From JBCCMA01 sp045107005 (GTDB lineage: Bacteria > Pseudomonadota > Gammaproteobacteria > Steroidobacterales > JBCCMA01): a DNA stretch of 26,255 bases. Both the position numbers and the translations under genes were made by a program. A model generated the notes under the pieces. The model had not been told where the DNA came from, ran no database searches, and worked only from the letters and a program-made list of their open reading frames with translations. Shown here one piece after another: positions 15,891 to 24,183 of the stretch (position 1 is the stretch's first letter; every line of letters starts with the position of its first letter). The stretch covers positions 1-26,255 of the forward strand of contig JBGCFP010000104.1 of assembly GCA_045107005.1 (NCBI GenBank), in the 5' to 3' direction.

Positions 15891-15952
15891 CGCGGGCCCG
15901 ACGACGACTTTCGATAATTTTTCTCCACGCATTTATTACCAGGCAAAGCACC

Positions 15953-17467
15953 ATGCAAATACTCACCGAATCCTCTTTCGAAAAAAGCGCAGGCACGTGC
16001 CGCTTTCTCGCCGCCACCGAAAAGAAGATGCTGCTCGATAACGCCTGGACCGATGCACAGAGCGGCGTGAGTTTTGAGACACTTGACCCGGCCACGGGCG
16101 AGGTACTCGCGACCATCCCCAGAGCGGGCAGTGCCGATGTCGACGCCGCCGTCGATTCGGCCCGGCGGGCCTTTAGTGCCGGCGTGTGGCGTTCAATGGT
16201 GCCAGCGGAAAAAGCGAAGATCCTGTGGCGCATCGGCGAATTGATCGACCAGCACATTGACGAACTGGCCGAACTCGAAACGCTGGATCAGGGAAAACCA
16301 CTGGCCGTAGGGCGCTGGGCCGAAATCCCCGGCGCCGCGGAACAGTTTCGCTATTTCGCCGGTTTGTGCAGCAAGCTCGAAAGCAGCGTGATTCCAAGCT
16401 CGATCGCCTATCAACCGCCGGGCAAGCGCGTGCACGCCTACACACTCAACGAACCGGTCGGCGTCGTCGCGGCCATCACACCGTGGAACAGCCCGCTCGT
16501 TTTGATGTCAATGAAAATCGCGCCAGCCCTGTGCGCCGGTTGCAGCGTGGTGCTCAAACCGGCGGAAGACACATCGCTCACCGCGTTGCGTTTGGGCGAG
16601 CTGTGTATTGAAGCCGGCCTGCCCGCAGGCGTACTCAACATTGTGACTGGCTATGGTGCGGAAGTTGGCCAAGCCCTGGCCGAGCATCACGACGTGGACA
16701 AAGTCACCTTCACCGGATCAACGGCAACCGGGCGCAAGATTCTTGATGCGGCGAAAGGCAACTTGAAACGGGTAACACTGGAACTTGGCGGCAAATCGCC
16801 CATGATTGTGCTCGGCGACGCCGACCTCGATCTCGCCATCCCCGGCATTGCCAACGCCATTTTCTTCAATGGTGGCCAAGTGTGCGTCGCCGGCACCCGC
16901 TTGTACGCGCATGAGTCCGTCGCGCAAGCACTGACAGAGGGCATCGCGGCGATTGCCAAAGACATGACGCTCGGGCACGGCTTGAATCCAGACACGCAAA
17001 TGGGACCTTTGGTCAACCGACAACAGGCCGACAAGGTCGAGGGCTACGTGAAAAGCGGCGTCGCTGACGGCGCCCAATTGCTCACCGGCGGCGGGCGCGG
17101 TGGATCCAACGCAACCTTTATCGAACCGACCGTACTCACCGGTTGCGACGGCAGCATGAGCGTCATGCGAGAAGAAATCTTCGGCCCGGTGTTGAGCTGC
17201 GTCAACTTTGCCGACAGTGATGACGTCGTGGGTTTCGCCAACGATTCCGACTACGGCCTGGCCGCGAGCGTGTGGACGCAAGATCTCGGCCACGCGCATC
17301 GATTCGCGGCCGATCTGGAGTGCGGTACCGTCTGGATCAACTCGCACTTGATGTTCGACGCCTCACTTCCCATCGGCGGTTACAAGCAGTCCGGCTGGGG
17401 ACGGGAAAGCGGGCTTCAAGCGGTGCAAAACTATCTTGAGTGCAAAACGGTGTGCGCCGTTCTCTAG
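15953..17467 (+). CDS. NAD(P)-dependent aldehyde dehydrogenase
   Basis: 504 residues from ATG 15953 (AGG about ten bases upstream); the open frame extends further upstream, but those codons overlap the preceding gene. Complete ALDH signature: TPWNSP with Asn179, VLKPAE with Lys202, FTGS (253-256), general base Glu277 in LELGGKSP, catalytic Cys311 in 'FFNGGQVCVAGTR', and EEIFGPV near the C-terminal third. It oxidises an aldehyde to the acid in the cytoplasm. It lies 62 bp after the deacetylase gene and probably closes the four-gene operon. The overall pattern resembles betaine-aldehyde/aromatic-aldehyde dehydrogenases, but the substrate cannot be read from sequence. Confidence 0.96.
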   Translation: MQILTESSFEKSAGTCRFLAATEKKMLLDNAWTDAQSGVSFETLDPATGEVLATIPRAGSADVDAAVDSARRAFSAGVWRSMVPAEKAKILWRIGELIDQHIDELAELETLDQGKPLAVGRWAEIPGAAEQFRYFAGLCSKLESSVIPSSIAYQPPGKRVHAYTLNEPVGVVAAITPWNSPLVLMSMKIAPALCAGCSVVLKPAEDTSLTALRLGELCIEAGLPAGVLNIVTGYGAEVGQALAEHHDVDKVTFTGSTATGRKILDAAKGNLKRVTLELGGKSPMIVLGDADLDLAIPGIANAIFFNGGQVCVAGTRLYAHESVAQALTEGIAAIAKDMTLGHGLNPDTQMGPLVNRQQADKVEGYVKSGVADGAQLLTGGGRGGSNATFIEPTVLTGCDGSMSVMREEIFGPVLSCVNFADSDDVVGFANDSDYGLAASVWTQDLGHAHRFAADLECGTVWINSHLMFDASLPIGGYKQSGWGRESGLQAVQNYLECKTVCAVL

Positions 17468-18025
17468 CTCGGACGGGTGGCGTCAGCCGTCTGATCAGCG
17501 GGTCTGCGCATGGTCGACTCGGCCGGGCAGCACGGCGGTCCGCGCACGGTATTTCACGAGCGCCTCGCACACTTTGATCATCTCCCCACGATTCGACGGC
17601 TTTTGAAAGCAGCTGGCAGCGTCAAGCGAGCAAAAAATCACCGATGGCGACGCCAATCGATACCGCTTGATCGATCACCAACAACACGCAGACATGGCCT
17701 TCAAGCGTGATTAGAAACAGAACATCAATGTTGGCCACACGACGCTAGCTCCTAGTCGTCACCCGCTGGTTTGAGCATCGCGCTCAGACCGTCAGATCAA
17801 TGTTTTCAGCGAATGCGATTCCCGATGTAATAATCTGGCGCGGCCTTCGACTATCACTACACAACGCTGGTGAGACGTGCCGGGACAGGACAATCACCCG
17901 TGTCCGATCACGAAACAGGATGACATTGCTGACAATTGTCATCTTTTTTCAATATCGGGGCGAGCTAACCGCGCTGGCGCTTACGTTACACTCTGTCTAT
18001 CGCAAACTTATCGGGGATACCGAAC
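17468..18025. other. Gene-poor interval with no supported gene
   Basis: 558 bp between the aldehyde dehydrogenase and the LolA-like gene. Short open frames here have no ribosome site, no recognisable product and atypical composition, so none is called. The only clear structure is a hairpin with a T-run at 17919-17949, listed separately. It may be decayed coding sequence. Confidence 0.5.
17919..17949 (+). terminator. Candidate intrinsic terminator
   Basis: GATGACA/TGTCATC stem of seven pairs with an 11-base loop, followed by TTTTTT. The stem is AT-rich and weak, and the nearest upstream plus-strand gene ends 450 bp earlier. It could end that operon's transcript or a decayed gene. It could also form part of the control region of the gene at 18026. 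Confidence 0.4.
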
Positions 18026-18784
18026 ATGAAAACACCGCTTCTCACCGCACTGATGCTCGCCCTGGCGAGCCCCGCGCTTGCCGCCGATCTCGACGACGTG
18101 CTCGAGTGCAACTTCGAGACCCTGGGCGGCCTGGATAACATTAGATCCGTGGAGTCAGCTCGCATGAGCGGCACCATGACGATGGGGCCCATGCAAGCGC
18201 CGTTTACCATGGAGTTCAAGCAGCCCAACAACGTTCGCCTCGAATTTGAAGTGCAAGGCATGACCGCAGTGCAAGCCTACGATGGCGAGACCGGCTGGGC
18301 GATTATGCCGTTCATGGGCAAGACAACGCCGGAAGAAATGGCCGACGACCAGCTTAAGTCGGTGCAGGAAATGGCAGAGTGGGGAGGCCCCCTCGTTGAC
18401 TGGAAGAAAAAAGGTCACAGCGTCGAGCTGATCGGCACCGAAGACATCGAAGGCACCGAAGCCTACGCGGTCAAAGTGGTCCGCGCCGGCAGCGAAGACG
18501 AATCCACCTACTATCTCGACACCGAGTACTGCCTGGCGTTTTTGAGCAAAGGTGTGCGCGACATTCAGGGCAACGAGATGACGTTCTCGCAGACCATTGG
18601 TGACTACAAGGAAGTCGGCGACATCATCATGGCGCACTCCATGATTTCAAGCTTTGGCGAAGGCGCCGCGGCGGGACAGCAGGCCATCACCATCGAGAAA
18701 ACGGAACTCAACGTCAGCGACTTGACCAAAGATCGCTTCACCATGCCGAAAGTTGACGCCGAGGAAGTGACGCCGGCTGAGTAA
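18026..18784 (+). CDS. LolA-like periplasmic outer-membrane lipoprotein-sorting family protein
   Basis: 252 residues with a clear Sec signal peptide (MKTPLLTALMLALASPALA, cleavage near residue 19-20). The mature region starts 'DLDDVLECNFETLGGLDNIR' and continues with alternating strands ('SARMSGTMTMGPMQAPFTME', 'NVRLEFEVQGMTAVQAYDGE', 'AYAVKVV', 'TYYLDTEYCLAFLSK'). This is the pattern of the LolA/LolB-like half-barrel that binds lipid or hydrophobic ligands. It is too divergent to be the housekeeping LolA. It is followed 97 bp later by a large sortilin-type protein on the same strand, with a stem-loop in between, and the two may be co-transcribed. Confidence 0.9.
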   Translation: MKTPLLTALMLALASPALAADLDDVLECNFETLGGLDNIRSVESARMSGTMTMGPMQAPFTMEFKQPNNVRLEFEVQGMTAVQAYDGETGWAIMPFMGKTTPEEMADDQLKSVQEMAEWGGPLVDWKKKGHSVELIGTEDIEGTEAYAVKVVRAGSEDESTYYLDTEYCLAFLSKGVRDIQGNEMTFSQTIGDYKEVGDIIMAHSMISSFGEGAAAGQQAITIEKTELNVSDLTKDRFTMPKVDAEEVTPAE

Positions 18785-18797
18785 ACGAGAAAGTTTG

Positions 18798-18823
18798 CCG
18801 CCCTCCGCGTCCAGCGAGGGCGG
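18798..18823 (+). terminator. GC-rich stem-loop between two plus-strand genes
   Basis: CCGCCCTC/GAGGGCGG, eight perfect pairs with a ten-base loop, 14 bp after the LolA-like stop. No T-run follows, so it is better seen as a possible partial terminator or mRNA-stabilising hairpin than as a strong terminator. Confidence 0.35.
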
Positions 18824-18881
18824 TGCCAGACCAACACCATCGTCGACCCCGGTCTCGGCGACATCATTTAGGGAAAATCGC

Positions 18882-21800
18882 ATGAAGATCCGCAATTTGG
18901 GTAGCCTGACCGCCAGCCTCATGGCATTGACCATATGCCTTGGGGCGCACGGCGCCATCGAACTCGACTCATCGACGTTTGGCGGTCTGAGTGCGCGCAG
19001 CATCGGACCGGCCGTGATGAGCGGGCGCATCGCCGCGGTAGACGGCGTGGTCAGCGAACACGGCGCGGTCACCCTTTACGTGGGTACCGCGAGCGGTGGT
19101 GTGTGGAAATCCGACGACGGCGGGATTGTTTATGCGCCCGTGTTTGACAAGCACCAACAGTCCATTGGCGCCGTGCGCATTGATCCCAGCGAGCCTGAAA
19201 CGATCTGGGTAGGCACGGGCGAGAGTTCGGTGCGCAACACGGTGTCGCCGGGCGACGGGGTGTACGTGTCAAGAGACGGCGGCGACAAGTGGACGCATGT
19301 CGGCCTCAAAGACAGCGATCATATCCCCGAGCTGCTCGTGCATCCTGCGGATAGCAACGTCGTGTACGTGTGTGCCCTCGGTCATCTGTGGGCGGCTGGC
19401 GGCGAGCGGGGTGTGTTCCGGACCAAAGATGGCGGCGAGACCTGGCAAAATGTGTTGCGCATCGATGACGCCACAAGCTGCTCTGATCTGGCGATGACGC
19501 CGGACGGCGACACGCTCTACGCCGGCATGTGGCAAGTGCGCCGCTACCCGGACTTCTTTGAGTCGGGCGGCGAGGCCTCGGGGCTTTATCGCAGCACCGA
19601 CGGCGGCGATACCTGGCAAGAGCTGACTGACGGACTGCCAAGCTCTGACAAAGGCCGCATCTCCGTGGCCGTTGCCGCGTCCGAGCCCACGCGCGTCTAT
19701 GCGGTCATCGAAAGCGACAGCACCGCGCTTTATCGTTCGGATGACGGCGGCGACACTTGGGAAGAAAGAGACGATTCGGGCAACGTGCAGATGCGTCCGT
19801 TTTACTTCGGCGAGCTGGTTGTTGATCCCACCGATGCGAACCGGGTGTACAAACCAAGCTTCACCTTGAGCGTGAGCGACGACGGCGGGGAGACATTCTC
19901 CGGGATGTTTGGCGGCGGCTTCAGCGTCGCGATCCATCCGGACCACCACGCACTTTGGATCAACCCGAACAACCCAAGACACGTTGTGCTGGGCACCGAC
20001 GGCGGCGTGTACATCTCTTCGGATCGCGCCTTCCACTGGCGTCACGTCGCGAACATGCCGGTCAGCCAGTTTTACCACGTGGCGGTGGACTCGCGCTGGC
20101 CGTACAACGTTTACGGAGGGCTGCAAGACAACGGTTCGTGGATGGGCCCGTCGCAAGCCGTCGGCGGCATACAGAACAAGGACTGGCAGAACATCGGCTT
20201 TGGCGACGGCTTCTGGTCGTTCCCGGACCCGAGCAACGACCGCTACTTGTTCGTCGAATATCAGGGTGGGCAGCTCAAGCGCGTCGATCGCGAGACGCTG
20301 GAGGTCAAACGCATTCAGCCGGCGCCAGAAGACGGTCAGGACACGCTACGTTTCAACTGGAATACACCGCTGCACATGAGCGCCAAAAAACCGGGCACCA
20401 TCTATTACGGCGCCCAGTATTTGTACCGCAGTCAGGATCGCGGCGAATCGTGGGAGGCCATCTCGCCAGACCTGACGACCAACGATCCCCAGGGGCAACG
20501 CCAGGAGCAGTCCGGTGGCCTGACGATCGACAATTCGACGGCCGAAAACTACACCACGATCTACTCGATCAGCGAGTCGCCGCTGGATGGAAAAACCATC
20601 TGGGTCGGTACTGACGACGGCAACGTACAGGTCACGCGCAACGGCGGCCGCACATGGGTCAACGTGATCGACAATGTCGACGGCGTGCCCGAAGGCACGT
20701 GGGTCTCGCGTATCGAGGCCAGCCCGCATGACAAAGCCACGGCGTTTGTGACCTTCGACGGCCACCGTCGCGGTGACATGGCCACTTACGTTTACCTGAC
20801 CACGGACTACGGCAAGAGCTGGACGTCGATCGCAAGCGACGATATCAACGGCTACGCCTGGGTCATCAAGCAGGATCCCGTCAATCCTGCCCTGTTGTTC
20901 CTTGGCACCGAAGAAGGCCTGTTTATCAGCCTCGACAGCGGAGAAAACTGGGCGCGCTTCAAAGAAAATCTGCCGCAGGTTGCTGTACACGACCTGGTCG
21001 TGCATCCCACCGAGCACGATCTTGTTGTTGGTACACACGGCCGAGGCGTTTACATCATCGATGACATCACGCCGCTGCGCGGTATTACGCAGGAGACCAT
21101 CGATGCCAAAGTGGCGATTCTCCCAACACGACCTGCGCCAATGGTTCTGACTTCTCAACTGCAAAGTTTCGGTGCGAACGACGCCTTTTATGCCGCTAAC
21201 CCACCGCAAGCGGCGACCATCGTGTACCACCTGAAAAAACGACACTTGTTCGGTGATCTGAAGGTCGAGGTCTTCGACGACAATGACAGGCTGATCGCCA
21301 CGTTGCCCGGCGGCAAGCGCCGGGGCCTGAACCGCGTTGAGTGGCCCATGCGGTTCAAGGCGCCAAAGTTTCCGGCGTCGACCAGCCTCGTCCCGGGCTT
21401 CCTCGGCCCGCGCGTCCCCGAAGGCGAATACCGTGCGGTGCTAACCAAGGGCAAAGAAACACTGGAGACGACGGTGCAGCTTGTGGCCGATCCGCGCACG
21501 CCCCATTCGAAACGCGATCGCACGGCGCAGCAGGCCCTGGCTCTTGAGCTCTACGACATGGTCAACAACTTGTCGTTCCTGTCCGACAATCTCATCGACG
21601 TACGCGACCAGGCGCGAGCGCGCGCCAAAGCCATACCCGAAGGTAGCGACGCTGCACTCGGCAGTGATCTGAAAACGTATGCAGACGCACTCGAAGGCCT
21701 GCGTACGTCTTTGTCCGTCACGCAGGGCGGCATGATCACCGGTCAGGAAAAACTGCGCGAACGCCTCGGCACGCTGTACGGCAATGTCACAAGCTACGAC

Positions 21801-22067
21801 GGCAAGCCGTCCAGCACACAGTTTGATCGTCGCGATACCTTAGGCGGCGAACTGGCCGACGCACTGGGCAAAGGCGAATCGATGCTGGCCGAGCAGCTGG
21901 ACGCAATCAATAGCCGCCTGAGCGACGCTGGCCTGGACACGCTGGCGTCGCTGGATCGCGACGAGTGGAACCAAGACGCTGGCGTGGCGAGCTTTACCAC
22001 AGCGACCGTGAATCGAGCGGCGTGGCGCACGTGGTTGCCGCAGGCGCTGTGGGGGCTTGAACTCTAG
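18882..22067 (+). CDS. Sortilin/VPS10-type BNR-repeat exported protein
   Basis: 1061 residues from ATG 18882, supported by AGGGA eight bases upstream and a signal peptide ending near 'CLGAHG' (residues 19-24). The body is a beta-propeller with about ten Asp-box/BNR turns of the form S-x-D-x-G-x-x-W, for example 'KSDDGG' (76), 'SRDGGDKW' (130), 'TKDGGETW' (181), 'STDGGDTW' (238), 'SDDGGDTW' (286), and later 'SQDRGESW', 'TRNGGRTW', 'TTDYGKSW' and 'LDSGENW'. The last third adds a beta-sandwich segment ('GLNRVEWPMRF') and a helical tail. Proteins of this architecture are often annotated as glycosyl hydrolases, but catalytic activity is unproven; some are linked to binding of peptides or carbohydrates. 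It is exported. Confidence 0.95.
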   Translation: MKIRNLGSLTASLMALTICLGAHGAIELDSSTFGGLSARSIGPAVMSGRIAAVDGVVSEHGAVTLYVGTASGGVWKSDDGGIVYAPVFDKHQQSIGAVRIDPSEPETIWVGTGESSVRNTVSPGDGVYVSRDGGDKWTHVGLKDSDHIPELLVHPADSNVVYVCALGHLWAAGGERGVFRTKDGGETWQNVLRIDDATSCSDLAMTPDGDTLYAGMWQVRRYPDFFESGGEASGLYRSTDGGDTWQELTDGLPSSDKGRISVAVAASEPTRVYAVIESDSTALYRSDDGGDTWEERDDSGNVQMRPFYFGELVVDPTDANRVYKPSFTLSVSDDGGETFSGMFGGGFSVAIHPDHHALWINPNNPRHVVLGTDGGVYISSDRAFHWRHVANMPVSQFYHVAVDSRWPYNVYGGLQDNGSWMGPSQAVGGIQNKDWQNIGFGDGFWSFPDPSNDRYLFVEYQGGQLKRVDRETLEVKRIQPAPEDGQDTLRFNWNTPLHMSAKKPGTIYYGAQYLYRSQDRGESWEAISPDLTTNDPQGQRQEQSGGLTIDNSTAENYTTIYSISESPLDGKTIWVGTDDGNVQVTRNGGRTWVNVIDNVDGVPEGTWVSRIEASPHDKATAFVTFDGHRRGDMATYVYLTTDYGKSWTSIASDDINGYAWVIKQDPVNPALLFLGTEEGLFISLDSGENWARFKENLPQVAVHDLVVHPTEHDLVVGTHGRGVYIIDDITPLRGITQETIDAKVAILPTRPAPMVLTSQLQSFGANDAFYAANPPQAATIVYHLKKRHLFGDLKVEVFDDNDRLIATLPGGKRRGLNRVEWPMRFKAPKFPASTSLVPGFLGPRVPEGEYRAVLTKGKETLETTVQLVADPRTPHSKRDRTAQQALALELYDMVNNLSFLSDNLIDVRDQARARAKAIPEGSDAALGSDLKTYADALEGLRTSLSVTQGGMITGQEKLRERLGTLYGNVTSYDGKPSSTQFDRRDTLGGELADALGKGESMLAEQLDAINSRLSDAGLDTLASLDRDEWNQDAGVASFTTATVNRAAWRTWLPQALWGLEL

Positions 22068-22079
22068 AGCGCTCCGGGG

Positions 22080-22286
22080 AAGGCGGCATCGATGTATCGA
22101 GCATGAAGCGCCTCAAAGAGCTTGAGGATTAGAACGCCAAGCTGAAGAAGACGTACCCTAAAGGGCATAAATACGCCGAGGAAAAGCGCAAAGCGAAGAT
22201 CGTTTCCGAGGCGCTTGAAAAAAATTGGTAGCGCCATCTCGACGCAAAGAGATGGCGATGCGGGCAGTCGAATTGCGACGAAAATG
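22080..22286 (+). pseudogene. IS3-family transposase remnant (OrfA end and OrfB start)
   Basis: In one frame the sequence reads 'GGIDVSSMKRLKELED', then a stop, then 'NAKLKK' and 'YAEEKRKAKIVSEALEKNW'. This is the typical leucine-zipper C-terminus of IS3-family OrfA with GAG changed to TAG. After an A7 run near 22218-22225 the next frame gives 'PSRRKEMAMRAVELRRK', a typical OrfB start. The reading then ends; no DDE domain or terminal inverted repeats remain. It lies in the 421-bp gap 22068-22488, the rest of which shows nothing I recognise. Confidence 0.7.
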
Positions 22287-22488
22287 ACCCTGCAGTGACT
22301 CGTGTTGGATTGGAGATGCGAGCAACGTCGGCGATGTCGGTGAGCGCGACCACGGCACCACTGACCCTGAAGCAGGCCCGGGCGTTGCGGGATGTTTTGT
22401 CGGTGGCGTTAAGTTCGATGAAGCAATAGCGGCGCGCCCGCTCTGATATGCTGCCACGTCTAAAAAAATCAGAAGCAGGAGAGCGATA

Positions 22489-23814
22489 ATGTCCGATCAA
22501 CTCAACGCGCCCCCAGGCATCACAAGAATGATGTACGCCGTCTTTTTCCTTTTGGGTGTGCTCGCAGCGCCGCTCGCCAACGCGGAGCTTGGTTATCCGG
22601 ACGAGGTTACCGAATTTTTCGACAGTGGTGCGGGGCCAATACCGGGGCCGTACGGATCAGACGGTAGCGGCGGTCCTGAGCCGGTTGATGTCAACATGAT
22701 TTTGGGCAACAACTCGGGCAGCTACCTTTCCTTGCCAACAGGAACGTTTGTCACGGTCGCCTTTATTGACGAGGTGGTGGAAGACCAGCCCGGCGTTGAT
22801 CTGGAAATTGTTGAGACCGGCAGCGCTGCTGAGGAGGCTGAAGTCTACGTGTCGAGTGATGGCGTGACCTTTACGCTGCTCGGCATTGCGGCCGGCAACG
22901 AAGCGTCGGAATTCGATCTGGCGGCGATCGGTTACACCGATGTCGTCACGCACGTGCGCATCGTCGGATTAGACAGTAATGGCTCTTCGCCTGGTTTTGA
23001 TCTGGTGCGGGTCGAAGCGCCGCAGTTTACGTTTAACAGCACGCTGTTTGGCGAATCGCTGATCGAATATTTCGACTCGGGCGCGGGTCCGATCCCGGGA
23101 CCTTACGGTGGGCCGGACGCGCAGGAGTTGGTGCCGGTTGAGGTTGTGCTGGGTCCTGAGCCCGGGCCCTTTGCCTTCAATGATTTCCTGTCATTGCCTG
23201 AAGGATCGTACGTGATCGTTGGTTTTGTCACCGCTACGATGATCGACGGCCCGGGGCCTGACGTCTTCATTAACGAAGCGGGGAGCGGTGGTGAGGACGC
23301 GGACGTGTCGGTGTCGACCGATGGCATCACGTTTATCCCGCTTGGCATCGCGGGAGCGGCGGGTGTCACCACGTTTGATCTGGCCGATACGGATATTGTT
23401 GATCCGGTGATCGCCATTCGTATAGAAGGGCTTGACAGTGGTGGTTCTTCACCGGGCTTTGATCTGATTGGCATTGGTGTTTTTCCCGACAGCATTGGCC
23501 CGCTGCCGACGACCGATACCGACGATGATGGCATTGACGATGCGGTAGATAACTGCGTGGAGATTGCCAATAGCGCTCAGGTGGACGCCGACCTGGACCA
23601 GTTTGGTAATCGCTGTGATGCCGATTTCAACAACGATTGCATCGTGAACGCCATTGATCTTGGCTATTTCAGAGCGGTGTTTTTCTCGGCCGATCCATTG
23701 GCTGACTTGAATGCAGACGGTATCGTCAATGCGGTAGATCTTGGTTTGTTTCGCACGTTGTTTTTCTCAACGCCAGGCCCAAGCGGCTTTGGTGCTTGCG
23801 TACCAGCGCGCTAG
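22489..23814 (+). CDS. Secreted protein with duplicated domain, thrombospondin type 3 and dockerin-like repeats
   Basis: 441 residues; AGGAGAG lies five bases before the ATG. A signal peptide spans about residues 14-32 ('MMYAVFFLLGVLAAPLANA'). Two homologous domains follow (about 43-176 and 194-327), each opening with 'FDSGAGPIPGPYG' and closing with 'LDS-x-GSSPGFDL'. Their DNA differs at many synonymous sites, so the duplication is old. Next comes a calcium-binding thrombospondin type 3 segment 'TDTDDDGIDDAVDNC' (342-356). Two dockerin-like EF-hand repeats end the protein: 'DFNNDCIVNAIDLGYFR' (379-395) and 'DLNADGIVNAVDLGLFR' (406-422). Dockerins dock proteins onto cohesins or surfaces. No cohesin is seen here. 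Confidence 0.92.
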   Translation: MSDQLNAPPGITRMMYAVFFLLGVLAAPLANAELGYPDEVTEFFDSGAGPIPGPYGSDGSGGPEPVDVNMILGNNSGSYLSLPTGTFVTVAFIDEVVEDQPGVDLEIVETGSAAEEAEVYVSSDGVTFTLLGIAAGNEASEFDLAAIGYTDVVTHVRIVGLDSNGSSPGFDLVRVEAPQFTFNSTLFGESLIEYFDSGAGPIPGPYGGPDAQELVPVEVVLGPEPGPFAFNDFLSLPEGSYVIVGFVTATMIDGPGPDVFINEAGSGGEDADVSVSTDGITFIPLGIAGAAGVTTFDLADTDIVDPVIAIRIEGLDSGGSSPGFDLIGIGVFPDSIGPLPTTDTDDDGIDDAVDNCVEIANSAQVDADLDQFGNRCDADFNNDCIVNAIDLGYFRAVFFSADPLADLNADGIVNAVDLGLFRTLFFSTPGPSGFGACVPAR

Positions 23815-23838
23815 CGTCATCTACGACGGTTCGACGTT

Positions 23839-23970
23839 GAGGAAATCGGGTGCCAGGAAATCGGGTGCCGGTCATAACAATATAACTTAGGAAATCGGGT
23901 GCCGGGAAATCGGGAAATCGGGTGCCGGTCATAACAGTATAACTTATGGCACTGTCCTGGACCGGCACCA
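23839..23970. repeat. REP-like interspersed repeat cluster, block 1
   Basis: It contains one truncated copy (around 23868-23890) and one full copy (23921-23969) of a roughly 50-bp element beginning GGTGCCGGTCATAACA. Several short GAAATCGGG units precede them. The full copy ends in GACCGGCACC, giving a perfect 10-bp terminal stem (23921-23930 with 23960-23969). It lies in the 369-bp gap 23815-24183; the remainder of that gap holds the promoter at 24118. Confidence 0.75.
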
Positions 23971-24117
23971 CGAGCCCCTTCATTCACCGGACATGTGGCT
24001 GTCGAGCTCTTTGCGCAACGCCATCTTGTTGGCGGTCATGACGTTGGTTTTGATCACCTTCGACCAAGACACAATTAAGATTCGTAAAAACCGATGCAAT
24101 AGTAATAAAAAATCGAC

Positions 24118-24146
24118 TTTACCGAATAGTGACAACGATTGATAAT
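24118..24146 (+). promoter_or_regulatory. Predicted sigma-70 promoter of the outer-membrane protein gene
   Basis: TTTACC and GATAAT are separated by 17 bp in an AT-rich stretch, 37 bp before the gene start. The -10 matches consensus at five of six positions and the -35 at four. Confidence 0.5.
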
Positions 24147-24183
24147 GTCCCCTGCGAATCAATAGAAGTGCAGGAATACCGTC

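Noticed and set aside
17510..17710. Plus-strand open frame of 66 codons in the gene-poor gap
   Set aside because: No ribosome site, Arg/His-rich product typical of shadow frames, no recognisable motif.
20346..21245. Minus-strand open frame within the sortilin-type gene
   Set aside because: Antisense to clear BNR repeats; no independent evidence of coding.
22129..22500. Minus-strand open frame across the IS remnant
   Set aside because: The plus strand explains this region as IS3 OrfA/OrfB relic; the minus product resembles nothing.
23839..23970. Short direct repeats considered as a CRISPR array
   Set aside because: Units are irregular, there are no uniform spacers, copies occur in both orientations and no cas gene is near.
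23726..23983. Minus-strand open frame containing repeated 'VMTGTRFP'
   Set aside because: The repeated peptide is just translation of the REP-like hairpin repeats, partly over the end of the dockerin-like gene.
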